Program-made: the position numbers and the translations under genes
Shown: positions 1 to 7,923 of the stretch, one piece after another
Layout of the letters: each line of letters begins with the position of its first letter
How positions within the stretch are numbered: position 1 is the stretch's first letter
The notes under the pieces: model-generated
Databases searched by the model: none
The model's input: only the letters and a program-made list of their open reading frames with translations
What the model was told of the DNA's origin: nothing
Source: Rothia nasimurium
Lineage (GTDB): Bacteria; Actinomycetota; Actinomycetes; Actinomycetales; Micrococcaceae
DNA length: 64,000 nt
NCBI RefSeq assembly: GCF_928382285.1
Contig: NZ_CAKMSS010000002.1
Span: forward strand, 248,001 to 312,000
Direction: 5' to 3'

Positions 1-693
1 CTGGTAGGTTTTGCGGTCGCCGGTGAAGGTGGAGCCCACCGCGTCGCGGAAGGGGCCGAAGAAGGCCGAGGCGTATTTGGCGGAGTAGGCCAAGATAGAA
101 ACGTCGGTGAAGCCGGCTTCGTCGAGGGCGGTACGCATGGCGGCGATTTGGCCGTCCATCATGCCGGAGGGGCTGACGGTGTGGGCACCGGCGCGCGCCT
201 GGGAAACCGCCATCTTGCAGTAGGACTCCACGGCGGCGTCATTATCAACGACGGTGTTACCGAAGGCGTCTTCGACCAGGGGGCCGCAGTGACCGTGGTC
301 GGTGAATTCGTCGAGGCAGGTATCTGCCATGACGACCACCGAGTCGCCGAAGTGCTGGCGCACAGCGCGGATAGCCCGGTTGAGAATACCGTCCTCAGCC
401 CAGGCAGCTGAACCGGCTGCGTCCTTATCTTCATCGCGGGGCACGCCGAAGAGGTCAATGCAGCGCACGCCGGCATCTACTGCTTTCTGGACTTCCCCGA
501 TGACGGTTTCCAGGGTGTGCTGGTACTGGCCGGGCATGGATTCGATGGCAACGGGCTCCTCAATTCCGTCGCGCACGAAGAGCACCTGCACCAGGTTGGC
601 CGGGGTTAGGGCGGTTTCGGCGGTCAGGGCTCGCATGGGGCCGGTGGTGCGCAGGCGGCGGGGCCTGACGGGCAGGGCGGAGGGTTCAAACAT
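1..693 (-). CDS. hemB: Porphobilinogen synthase HemB (partial, C-terminus beyond left edge)
   Basis: Condenses two 5-aminolevulinate molecules to porphobilinogen in the cytosol, the second committed step of tetrapyrrole synthesis. The frame is open to base 1, giving 231 codons of a family usually near 330. The metal-binding stretch ADTCLDEFTDHGHCG keeps two of the three cysteines of the E. coli zinc site and has Asp at the middle position. The first active-site lysine region reads AYSAKYASAFFGPFRDA. The second, Schiff-base lysine lies outside the window. The start is the ATG preceded by AAGGA, 33 bp after hemD, as the last visible gene of a leftward haem operon. The truncation is a window artefact. 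Confidence 0.95.
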   Translation of the reverse strand, partial: MFEPSALPVRPRRLRTTGPMRALTAETALTPANLVQVLFVRDGIEEPVAIESMPGQYQHTLETVIGEVQKAVDAGVRCIDLFGVPRDEDKDAAGSAAWAEDGILNRAIRAVRQHFGDSVVVMADTCLDEFTDHGHCGPLVEDAFGNTVVDNDAAVESYCKMAVSQARAGAHTVSPSGMMDGQIAAMRTALDEAGFTDVSILAYSAKYASAFFGPFRDAVGSTFTGDRKTYQ

Positions 694-726
694 GGTCTTC
701 CTTGACAGGTAGGTGTCGTATTGAGC

Positions 727-1548
727 TTAGAGGGATAGGGCGGCAGCTGCCAGGTCAGCCGGTGCCGGGCTTGCCGCCACGGTGATGGTGGCAGGACGCT
801 GCTGCTCGGGTAGGTTGCGGGCTGCGGCTTCGGTGCTGGCCCCGATGGCAACGGTGGGGGGCAGGGTGCTGCCGGCGGCGTCCGCTAGGGTTTGCAGGAG
901 CAGGGGCGAGGTTGCAATCAGGACGTCGGTGGTAGCGAGCGCGGTGACGGCCTCGCCCAGAGTGAGCGCGGAACCTGACGGAGCGTTAAGGTCAGCGGGG
1001 TTCTGCCCGCTAAGAGGGTTCTCTGCTGGGTAGGGCAGCATGTCGTAGACCGGTAGGGTGGCTACGGTGTAGCCGTAGTCGGTGAGTCCTTCTTCGAGGG
1101 TCGGTGAAGCTGTAGTTCCCTGGACGGCCAAGATGGTTTCGTCCATAGGGTTGTCCCATTCTTCGTCGATGAGCCATTCGTCGACCATTCCGGCTGCTGA
1201 CTGGGTTTCGGGCACGAAGTCGACCAGCAGGCCCCGCTCAACCAGGGCCGCCTCGGTAGCCCGACCGACGGCTGCAACCTGAGCAGCGCCTAACAGCTCG
1301 ACCAGGCTTTGGCCCAGCCCCTGTGCCAGGGCGTCTAGGCCCAGTACCCCGTTAACCGAGGTGAAAGTGACCCAGGAGAACTCCCCACGAATCAGGGCGA
1401 AGGCGACTTCTTCCCAGTCTTCTGGTTCAGTACCTACAGGGTCAAGAATGGGGGCGTAGAGCAGCTTCGCTTCGGCGTCCTGGTCCAGAAGAACGCTGGT
1501 CAGCGCGGCGGCCTTAGCCGGGGTGCGGGTGATGAGATAGGTAGTCAT
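727..1548 (-). CDS. hemD: Uroporphyrinogen-III synthase HemD
   Basis: Cyclises hydroxymethylbilane to uroporphyrinogen III with inversion of ring D. The 273-residue protein starts MTTYLITRTPAKAAAL and shows the two-lobed, poorly conserved HemD pattern: an N-terminal strand with RTP, a central VTFTSVNGV segment near residue 60, and later IATSPLLLQTLAD. The frame extends further upstream, but the ATG four bases after the hemC stop is the natural coupled start and a longer start would overlap hemC. It lies between hemC and hemB, the expected order. HemD sequences diverge strongly, so the call leans on both context and pattern. Confidence 0.9.
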   Translation of the reverse strand: MTTYLITRTPAKAAALTSVLLDQDAEAKLLYAPILDPVGTEPEDWEEVAFALIRGEFSWVTFTSVNGVLGLDALAQGLGQSLVELLGAAQVAAVGRATEAALVERGLLVDFVPETQSAAGMVDEWLIDEEWDNPMDETILAVQGTTASPTLEEGLTDYGYTVATLPVYDMLPYPAENPLSGQNPADLNAPSGSALTLGEAVTALATTDVLIATSPLLLQTLADAAGSTLPPTVAIGASTEAAARNLPEQQRPATITVAASPAPADLAAAALSL

Positions 1549-1552
1549 AGCT

Positions 1553-2560
1553 CTAGGCACCGCCTTCAAGACCAGCGAGAGCGGCAGCACCCATGCCCAG
1601 CAGGTCATCGGCAGCCTGGGTGCCAAGAAAAGCGGCAGCTTCTACCGACAGGGTCTCTGTCTGCACGGTATGCCGCAGCAGCTCGGTGCCGTCGGGATTA
1701 GCCACAGCGATGTTAAGGACGAGCTGGCCAGCGTCCACCAGGGCATAAGCCCCAATAGGAGCGGCGCAGCCCGCTTCAAGACGGCGGAGCAGGGCGCGCT
1801 CAGCGGTCACAGCCAGCTGGGTCTCGATGTGGTTGACAGCGGCTACAGACTGCCCCAGCTCTGTTTGCTCACCGGCATCGTCGGTACGAATTTCGATAGC
1901 GAGAGCCCCCTGGCCGGGAGCGGGCACAACCCTGTCAACCCCCAGGTACTCGGTAATGGTCTCAGCAAGGCCCAGACGGTGCAGACCGGCGGCAGCCAGC
2001 ACTACCGCATCGCAGTCACCGGTGATAGCGCCAAGCTTCTTCTCACCGTGCAGGCCGTGGGCACCCACCCCGTAGTGCTCCTTGCCAGCCACACGGGCCA
2101 GGCGGGTACCCACATTACCGCGGATATCAACAATGGTGAGGTCAGGACGGATAGCCAGCAGCTGGGCGGCCCGACGCGGCGACCCCGTGCCCACACGGGC
2201 ACCAGCAGGCAGGGTGTCGAGGGTCAGACCGTCCCGGGCGCACAGCGCGTCGCGGGGGTCCTCCCGCTCCGGGGTAGCAGCAACGGTCAGCCCCGGGCAG
2301 GGCGCACTGGGCAGATCTTTCAGGGAATGGACGGCCACATCCACTCCCCCATCAAGCAGACGGGAGCGCAGGGTCGCAGCAAAAACACCGGTACCACCCA
2401 GCTGAGACAGGGGGCCGGTGAGCACGTCGCCCTCAGTTTTGACGGTGACGGTCTCTAGCTCAATGCCGGTCGCCTCCCGCATACGCTGAACAGCCCAGCC
2501 AGTCTGGGTAGTCGCAAGAGCCGACCCGCGCGTACCTACGGTAAATGTTCGAGCTGCCAA
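1553..2560 (-). CDS. hemC: Hydroxymethylbilane synthase (porphobilinogen deaminase) HemC
   Basis: Polymerises four porphobilinogens into hydroxymethylbilane. The product of 335 residues has the N-terminal FTVGTRGSALATTQT segment, the catalytic Asp82 in VHSLKDLPS, and Cys265 in EAGCAAPIGAYA, which carries the dipyrromethane cofactor. The start is a TTG at 2560, preceded by GAAAGGA with seven-base spacing; the 74 upstream in-frame codons encode repeat DNA and have no ribosome-binding site. hemC is separated from hemH by 444 bp holding two structured repeats, so hemCDB may have its own promoter or depend on read-through. Confidence 0.95.
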   Translation of the reverse strand: MAARTFTVGTRGSALATTQTGWAVQRMREATGIELETVTVKTEGDVLTGPLSQLGGTGVFAATLRSRLLDGGVDVAVHSLKDLPSAPCPGLTVAATPEREDPRDALCARDGLTLDTLPAGARVGTGSPRRAAQLLAIRPDLTIVDIRGNVGTRLARVAGKEHYGVGAHGLHGEKKLGAITGDCDAVVLAAAGLHRLGLAETITEYLGVDRVVPAPGQGALAIEIRTDDAGEQTELGQSVAAVNHIETQLAVTAERALLRRLEAGCAAPIGAYALVDAGQLVLNIAVANPDGTELLRHTVQTETLSVEAAAFLGTQAADDLLGMGAAALAGLEGGA

Positions 2561-2636
2561 TGAGCGTCCTTTCGTGCAATCTTTATCTGAAATGTTTAAG
2601 CCGCCGTGTTGCAGAGGGGCGTGGGTCGCGTACTCC

Positions 2637-2737
2637 GGGGAAACACGCAGCGCTCGCAACCGCTCTCGCTCCTCGCCTGGGGGCTCGTCGCGATTCACCG
2701 CCAGCCCCGATCCACGCGAGCTTGCTGCGTGTTCCCC
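2637..2737 (-). repeat. Structured intergenic repeat, copy 1 (inverted orientation)
   Basis: Outer arms GGGGAAACACGCAGC and GCTGCGTGTTCCCC pair with one bulge. Read on the minus strand it contains GGGGCTGGCGGTGAATCGC, then a variable loop, then GCGAGAG, matching the core of the family. It lies head to head with copy 2. Confidence 0.7.
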
Positions 2738-2825
2738 TCCGCCCGCTTTCCTGACCCATGCGACAACCGGGCGGCGAGGCATTCATGAAGCCAACTGGCT
2801 GGGGCAACCAAGGTTCGCGCCGTAA

Positions 2826-2968
2826 GGCGCGGGGGCTGCTGCCGAAAGCGAGCGTGGATTGGGCCTGGCAATGAATCGCCCCAGCGTCTGGAGCTACAAT
2901 GCGAGCTTGCGAGCAAGCTCCAGAGGCGGGGCGAGAATGGTTGCGAGCGTGGCAGCAGCCCCCGCGCC
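2826..2968 (+). repeat. Structured intergenic repeat, copy 2
   Basis: It is bounded by a perfect 18-bp inverted repeat, GGCGCGGGGGCTGCTGCC and its complement. Inside are GCCTGGCAATGAATCGCCCC and GGGGCGAGAATGG, so the inner stem is TCGCCCC/GGGGCGA. The loop carries an extra hairpin with 9-bp arms, TCTGGAGCT/AGCTCCAGA (2887-2924), comparable to the insert in copy 4. It lies just downstream of hemH. Confidence 0.75.
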
Positions 2969-3004
2969 ACCAGCCCTAACCATCGCTTTGACCCGCCCTA
3001 GGTG

Positions 3005-4306
3005 TTACCCCTGGTAATCAGCAATCACGGGCTTGTCGGAGCCGGGGCGCTGGGACTTGCAGCAGTCGGGGTTGCAGGCGTCGAACCAGCCGTTTCCGCC
3101 GCAAACGGACTGACGGGCTGCCTGTACGCCGTCGGCGTCCTGGGCGGGGGCGGTGGAGGCGACGCGTTCAGCAATCAGCTGGCGCAGGCCTTCAACGTAG
3201 GCTGGGTGAGTGCCGGGGGTGGGGGTGCGGGTTGCTGCGAAGCCGAGGCGCTTGCAGGTGTCGAGGGCTTCGGTGTCGAGATCCCACTTGACTTCCATGT
3301 GGTCTGAGACGAAGCCGAGGGGCACGAGCACGATACCGTCGACCTTACCGTCGAGGGCTTCGAGGGCGTCGTTGACGTCGGGTTCGAGCCAGGGCATGGA
3401 GGGCGGGCCGGAGCGGGACTGGTAGACCAGTTCCCAGTCGACTTCATCGAGGAGGGCGGGGTCAACGGCCTGTACGCCGGCGAGGACGGCGCGAGCGGCT
3501 TCCAGGTGCTTTTCGACGTAGGCGGAGCCGCCTTCGTAGTCGACGCCGCGGGGGCCTGCCTCGTTGGCGGCGCTGGTGGGTACGGAGTGGGTGCAGAACA
3601 TGATGCGGATTTTTCCGTTACCCGCGGCAGCCTGCTGGGCGGCAGCGAGCTGGGCGCGGACGTCCGTGAGCCCCTCAACCAGGCCGTCGATGAAGGGCTG
3701 GATGAAGCCGGGGGTGTCCCAGAACTGGCGGACCTTGTCGATCTGCAGTTTGCCGTCTAGGCCCAGCTTTTCGAGGGCGATTCCGTAGTCTTCGCGGTAC
3801 TGGCGGCAGGAGGAGTAGCCGGGGTAGGCGCTGGTGGCCAGCACAAGAATCTTGCGTTTGCCCTCGTCGTAGGCCTTCTGGACCACGTCGTTGACGTAGG
3901 GCTCCCAGTTGCGGTTAGCCCAGGTGATCTCGATGTCCGGGCCCTTTTCGGCCATAGCCTCGCGCAGGGCGGCCAGCAGGGCGCGGTTCTGCTCGTTGAT
4001 GGGTGAGACACCGCCGTTGGCCCGGTAGTGGGTGGCGACTTCTTCGAGGCGTTCGTCGGGGATGCCGCGGCCGGCGGTGACGTTGCGCAAGAAGGGGATG
4101 ACGTCGTCCTGTCCCTCGGGACCACCGAAGGATGAGAGAATCACCAGATCGTAGTCCTGCGGGGCGGACGCGCGGGGGCGGGTGAGGGTGCGCTCGCTGG
4201 TGTAGGTGCCGATGGTGCTCTCATCGAGCACGGCCGGACCGTTGGAGGCGGTGTTGGCCGGGTCGGTCTGGTTAGGGATGATATCGGCAGGAAGCTGGGC
4301 GGTCAT
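3005..4306 (-). CDS. hemH: Coproporphyrin III ferrochelatase (HemH/CpfC)
   Basis: Inserts ferrous iron into coproporphyrin III. The 433-residue protein has a 45-50 residue N-terminal lead before the family opening DLVILSSFGGPEGQDDV, then ATSAYPGYSSCRQYREDYG, FCTHSVPTSA and VPLGFVSDHMEVKWDLD, which contains the conserved catalytic region. The C-terminus carries a cysteine group (SVCGGNGWFDACNPDCCKS) of the type that binds a [2Fe-2S] cluster in many actinobacterial ferrochelatases. Its ATG overlaps the hemQ stop as TAATG, implying translational coupling. Coproporphyrin rather than protoporphyrin as substrate is inferred from hemQ next door. Confidence 0.95.
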   Translation of the reverse strand: MTAQLPADIIPNQTDPANTASNGPAVLDESTIGTYTSERTLTRPRASAPQDYDLVILSSFGGPEGQDDVIPFLRNVTAGRGIPDERLEEVATHYRANGGVSPINEQNRALLAALREAMAEKGPDIEITWANRNWEPYVNDVVQKAYDEGKRKILVLATSAYPGYSSCRQYREDYGIALEKLGLDGKLQIDKVRQFWDTPGFIQPFIDGLVEGLTDVRAQLAAAQQAAAGNGKIRIMFCTHSVPTSAANEAGPRGVDYEGGSAYVEKHLEAARAVLAGVQAVDPALLDEVDWELVYQSRSGPPSMPWLEPDVNDALEALDGKVDGIVLVPLGFVSDHMEVKWDLDTEALDTCKRLGFAATRTPTPGTHPAYVEGLRQLIAERVASTAPAQDADGVQAARQSVCGGNGWFDACNPDCCKSQRPGSDKPVIADYQG

Positions 4307-5181
4307 TAGGCAATCACCTGGGCAATCTCGGCAGCTTCGATGCGGCGGCCGGTGTAGAAGGGAACTTCTTCGCGCACGAAGTGGCGGGCTTCGGTGTTGC
4401 GGAAGGAGCGCATGAGGTCAACGATAAGCACCAGTTCGGGGGACTCAAGGGCGATAAGCCACTCGTAGTCGTTCAAGCCGAAGGTGGCGATGGTGTTGGG
4501 CAGAACCTCGGGGAAGTCAATACCCTTCATGCCGTGGTTCTTCATAATCTCGCGGCGCTTTTCGGGGTTGATGGTGTACCAGTCGAGGGAGCGCACGAAG
4601 GGGTAGACGCAGACCCACTTTTCGGGCGCGATGCCCTTAGCGAAGGTGGGGGTGTGACCGGCTGAGAATTCGGCATCGCGGTGCACGCCCATGGTTGACC
4701 AGACGATCTTGGTGCCCGAGAAGGCTTTGGTGCGGCGGAAGCTACGGATAGCCGCCTGTAGGTCTTCTGGCACAGCGCCGTGCACCCAGACCATGACGTC
4801 CGCATCGTTGCGCATAGCGGAAACATCGTAGAAGCCGCGGGTGATCACGCCCTTGGCTTCGAGCTCAGCAACCAGGGCTTCGAGTTCGGCGGTTGCCTCA
4901 GCGCCGGTAGCGGCGGGGTCAGCTGCACCTTCGCGGGCAAAAACGGTGTAGAGAGCGTAGTGGAACTGGCTGTCGCCTTCGGCTACTTCGCCGGGGCGCT
5001 GGCCCTGAATTTTGCCGGCCGCATCCTTGGCGGTGGGCATGGGCGGACGGCCGCCGTGGCCACGACCTGCCGAGCCGTGGGAGTAGGCACCGTGGCCTGC
5101 CCCGTAGCTTGACCCGTGGCCGGTGCTGCCCTGGGAGCTGGAGGTGGGGGTGTGTTCTGCAGGGTTACCGTGGTGTGACAT
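4306..5181 (-). CDS. hemQ: Coproheme decarboxylase HemQ (ChdC), with Gly/His-rich N-terminal extension
   Basis: Performs the last step of the coproporphyrin branch, oxidative decarboxylation of coproheme to haem b using peroxide. The 291-residue protein belongs to the chlorite-dismutase superfamily: DVSAMRNDADVMVWVHG, VYPFVRSLDWYTI with the catalytic tyrosine, and MKNHGMKGIDFPEVLPNT with the proximal haem histidine. The first ~48 residues are low-complexity Gly/His/Ser (SYGAGHGAYSHGSAGRGHGG) and are not part of the fold. The ribosome-binding site GAAAGG lies seven bases before the ATG. It is flanked by hemY upstream and hemH downstream in the same operon. Confidence 0.95.
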   Translation of the reverse strand: MSHHGNPAEHTPTSSSQGSTGHGSSYGAGHGAYSHGSAGRGHGGRPPMPTAKDAAGKIQGQRPGEVAEGDSQFHYALYTVFAREGAADPAATGAEATAELEALVAELEAKGVITRGFYDVSAMRNDADVMVWVHGAVPEDLQAAIRSFRRTKAFSGTKIVWSTMGVHRDAEFSAGHTPTFAKGIAPEKWVCVYPFVRSLDWYTINPEKRREIMKNHGMKGIDFPEVLPNTIATFGLNDYEWLIALESPELVLIVDLMRSFRNTEARHFVREEVPFYTGRRIEAAEIAQVIA

Positions 5182-5239
5182 GGTCTTACCTTTCGATGTG
5201 GGAAGTCGGTGGTGTGTGGCTGCTGACCATCAGTGCTGC

Positions 5240-6694
5240 TTACCGATTGGTGCTGGTGGTCTGCACAAAGTGACGGATGTGGCTATGGGTGTCTGCGGTG
5301 ACGGCGGCCAGGCCGGTTCCGGCGATCCAGGCGCCAACGGCGGTGGCACCGGGCAGGTCGGTGAGGGCTGTGCGGAAGGCAGTGACGCGGTCCTTGTGCC
5401 CCGGTGTGGTAGAGGGCAGGGCACTGCGCCAGCGCACGACGTCCGCAGCAACCAGATGGCTCTTGGTGATGGGAACACCCAGAAGGTGGGCGGCGTCGTA
5501 TAGACCCAGGGTGACCAGCTGGTCATCGTGCAGGGCTAGCTCTGAGAGGGGCGAGGTGTCATGGTCCTTGCCGCGCCCGTACGACAGGCGTACCACGTGG
5601 CGCCCTTCCCCTGCCCGTTCTGCGACCCAGGCCCACTTAGCGGTGGCGTGGGTGAGGGCCTTGGCGCGGACGCCGGTGGCAGCTTCGCTCACCAGCAGAC
5701 CGGTACCGCGCGGGGCGGCGTCGAGGGCTGGCTGGTCGAGCACCAGGGAGACCAGGGCGACTTCGGGGCCGGGGGCAACGGCGGGCAGGGCGGATGCCGG
5801 TAGGTGGGGCCCGAGCAGGCGGATGGAGGTCTGGGCGTCGGTGGCTACCACCAGCAGTTCGCCGCGGATAATGGCTGATTTTTCGCCGTATTCGGGCTGA
5901 CGCTGGATGGCCGTCCACCCGCCGGTGACGGGGTCGCGGTCCACGGCGATGGTGTCGAAGCCGCTGACGATACGCACGCGCTGACGGAGCAGGTCATCCA
6001 CGAGCGCTTCGGAGAGCTGGTTCATGCCGCCTTCGATACCGGCAACCTGGGAGCCTGCCGGTGAGGCTGCCCGCAGGCGGGCACTGGCTGCGGTGAGGGA
6101 GCCCAGCTCGCGGAGGCCGGTCAGCAGACCGGGGGCGATGGTGGCGATTTCTAGCTGGTCGGGGTGTACCGAGTGCACACCGGATACCACCGGGGCTACC
6201 AGCTGGTCGAGTACCTGCTGGCCCAGACGCACCCGCACCAACTCACCCAGGGTTTTGGCGTTAGACCCGGCTGAGCGCGGCAGCACGGCATCGAGCTTGG
6301 CGCGGCGGTAGCCTGCCCGGCCCAGAATTTTTTTGAGGGCCGGGTCATCGAGGCTACCGGGAATGCCCAGAACACCGGTGGACGGTGAGGGGTAGGGCCC
6401 GGTGGGTAGGTAGAGCCAGGAGCCAAGAGGCTCGGGCGTTACTATGCGGTCAGCCAGCCCCAGGTCGGTCAGCAGGTTGCGGACGGCGTCGGTACGGGTT
6501 GCAAAGGACTCAGCACCGGAATCCAGCACCAGGCCAGCTAGCTGGTGGGCGCCTACAGCACCTCCCAGGTGGCTTTCCCGTTCAACCAGGGTGACTTTCT
6601 TACCGGCGCGGGCTAGTTCGCGGGCTGCGAGCAGGCCCGAGATGCCGCCGCCAATCACCAGGGCGGTGTTGTGCAGGTGCTGGTGCTGTGCCAT
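5240..6694 (-). CDS. hemY: Coproporphyrinogen III oxidase (HemY/CgoX, FAD-dependent)
   Basis: Oxidises coproporphyrinogen III to coproporphyrin III with FAD and oxygen. The 484-residue protein opens with a dinucleotide-binding motif, VIGGGISGLLAARELARAG, followed by VTLVERESHLGG, and ends with the GAWIAGTGLAAV FAD-contact region. In older annotation this family is called protoporphyrinogen oxidase; the coproporphyrin assignment follows from hemQ in the operon. It starts 13 bp after hemE and ends 58 bp before hemQ. Confidence 0.93.
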   Translation of the reverse strand: MAQHQHLHNTALVIGGGISGLLAARELARAGKKVTLVERESHLGGAVGAHQLAGLVLDSGAESFATRTDAVRNLLTDLGLADRIVTPEPLGSWLYLPTGPYPSPSTGVLGIPGSLDDPALKKILGRAGYRRAKLDAVLPRSAGSNAKTLGELVRVRLGQQVLDQLVAPVVSGVHSVHPDQLEIATIAPGLLTGLRELGSLTAASARLRAASPAGSQVAGIEGGMNQLSEALVDDLLRQRVRIVSGFDTIAVDRDPVTGGWTAIQRQPEYGEKSAIIRGELLVVATDAQTSIRLLGPHLPASALPAVAPGPEVALVSLVLDQPALDAAPRGTGLLVSEAATGVRAKALTHATAKWAWVAERAGEGRHVVRLSYGRGKDHDTSPLSELALHDDQLVTLGLYDAAHLLGVPITKSHLVAADVVRWRSALPSTTPGHKDRVTAFRTALTDLPGATAVGAWIAGTGLAAVTADTHSHIRHFVQTTSTNR

Positions 6695-6707
6695 GGGGTT
6701 CTTTTTC

Positions 6708-7835
6708 CTAGCCTTTGCGGGTTGAGGTGTGGATGTAGTCGACCAGGCGGGTCAGGACGGTGGGGTCGGTGGTCGGGGGCACCCCGTGCCCCAGGTTGAC
6801 CACGTGGGCCGGGGCGGTGCGTCCTTCTTCAAGAACCGCATCGGTGTGGGCGGCGAGGGCCTCCCAGCCCGAGGCGAGCAGAGCCGGGTCGATATTGCCC
6901 TGTAGCACGATGCCGCCGCCCAAACGGCGCTGGGCTTCGGAGAGGGGCAGGCGGTAGTCAACGCCGATGACGTCGGCGCCGGCTTCGAGCATGGCGGGGA
7001 GCAGTTCGGCGGTGCCGGTACCAAAGTGGATGCGGGGCACCCCGTAGTGTTCAACGGCTGCGAGGGTAGCTGCGGAGTGGGGCATAACGAAGCGACGGTA
7101 GTCGGCCTCGCCCAGGGAGCCTGCCCAGGAGTCGAAGAGCTGCACGGCTGAGGCACCGGCCTCAATCTGGGCAGCCAGGAACTGGGCTGAGGTGCGGGCG
7201 GCCCAGGCGCCCAGGGCTTCCCAGGCTTCGGGGTCGGTGTGCATCATGGTGCGCGGACGCAGGTGGTCGCGGGAGGGCCCGCCCTCTACCATGTAGGCGG
7301 CCACGGTGAAGGGGGCACCGGCAAAGCCGATGAGCGGGGTGGAGCCCAGTTTCTCAACGGTTAGGGCAACAGCCTCTCGAATGGGGTCAAGGGCGGAGTC
7401 TTCGAGTTCGGGCAGGTTCTTAATATCGTCGAGGGTGCGGACGGGGGCATCGAGCACGGGGCCGCGCCCGGGAACGATATCGACCCCCACACCGGCTAGC
7501 TTCATGGGGATGACGATATCCGAGAAGAAGATACCGGCATCGACCTTGTGGCGGCGCACCGGCTGAACCGTAATTTCTGCGGCCAGCTCAGGGTTGAGGC
7601 AGGAATCCAGCATAGGGATTCCCTCGCGAATTTCGCGGTACTCGGGCAGGGAGCGTCCTGCCTGGCGCATAAACCAGACCGGGGCATGCTCAGCTTCGCG
7701 CCCGGTCAGGGTACGAATCATGGCTGACTCGCCAGTACCGGCGGTCTTCAAGGGGTGGGTAGCGGGCAGGTGGGCAAGCTGCTCGTCGGTGAGCAGGGGG
7801 CGCTGACGCAGCGCTGATGACACGGTCTGACTCAT
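6708..7835 (-). CDS. hemE: Uroporphyrinogen decarboxylase HemE
   Basis: Removes four carboxyl groups from uroporphyrinogen III to give coproporphyrinogen III. Family motifs are PVWFMRQAGRSLPEYR (substrate arginines), FSDIVIPMKLAGVGVDI, GFAGAPFTVAAYMVEGG and NLGHGVPPTTDP near the C-terminus. The start chosen is ATG 7835 (MSQTVSSAL, 375 residues); ATG 7844, three codons upstream, is nearly as good because neither has a strong ribosome-binding site. First gene of the leftward haem operon, divergent from hemA across fewer than 90 bp. Confidence 0.95.
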   Translation of the reverse strand: MSQTVSSALRQRPLLTDEQLAHLPATHPLKTAGTGESAMIRTLTGREAEHAPVWFMRQAGRSLPEYREIREGIPMLDSCLNPELAAEITVQPVRRHKVDAGIFFSDIVIPMKLAGVGVDIVPGRGPVLDAPVRTLDDIKNLPELEDSALDPIREAVALTVEKLGSTPLIGFAGAPFTVAAYMVEGGPSRDHLRPRTMMHTDPEAWEALGAWAARTSAQFLAAQIEAGASAVQLFDSWAGSLGEADYRRFVMPHSAATLAAVEHYGVPRIHFGTGTAELLPAMLEAGADVIGVDYRLPLSEAQRRLGGGIVLQGNIDPALLASGWEALAAHTDAVLEEGRTAPAHVVNLGHGVPPTTDPTVLTRLVDYIHTSTRKG

Positions 7836-7908
7836 ATACACCATTCTGCCAAGTTTAAAGCACAACTTTAGAGACAACCTGTCACCAGACCCCCAACAGG
7901 GAACTGTT

Positions 7909-7914
7909 TATAAT
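7909..7914 (+). promoter_or_regulatory. -10 box (TATAAT) of hemA
   Basis: A consensus TATAAT ends nine bases before the hemA GTG, so transcription would begin only about three bases upstream of the start codon. hemA mRNA is therefore probably leaderless or nearly so. No convincing -35 was found. An AAGTT...AACTT inverted repeat (about 7851-7870) lies between the two divergent genes and might be an operator. Confidence 0.65.
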
Positions 7915-7923
7915 AGAGTCGTC

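Larger units (their letters stand above)
2561..3004. other. 444-bp gap inside the haem cluster, filled with structured repeats
   Basis: No credible gene is seen here; the short frames run through palindromic DNA. The gap holds two copies of the window's intergenic repeat family in opposite orientations (about 2637-2737 and 2826-2968) and presumably any hemC promoter. No clear -10/-35 pair was picked out upstream of the hemC TTG. Confidence 0.6.

Noticed and set aside
1670..2458. Long plus-strand frame (262 codons) opposite hemC
   Set aside because: It is a shadow of the GC-rich hemC frame; hemC has all catalytic residues and the antisense product resembles nothing.
2574..2970. Several short frames on both strands in the hemH-hemC gap
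   Set aside because: They run through palindromic repeat DNA, overlap one another and have no ribosome-binding sites.
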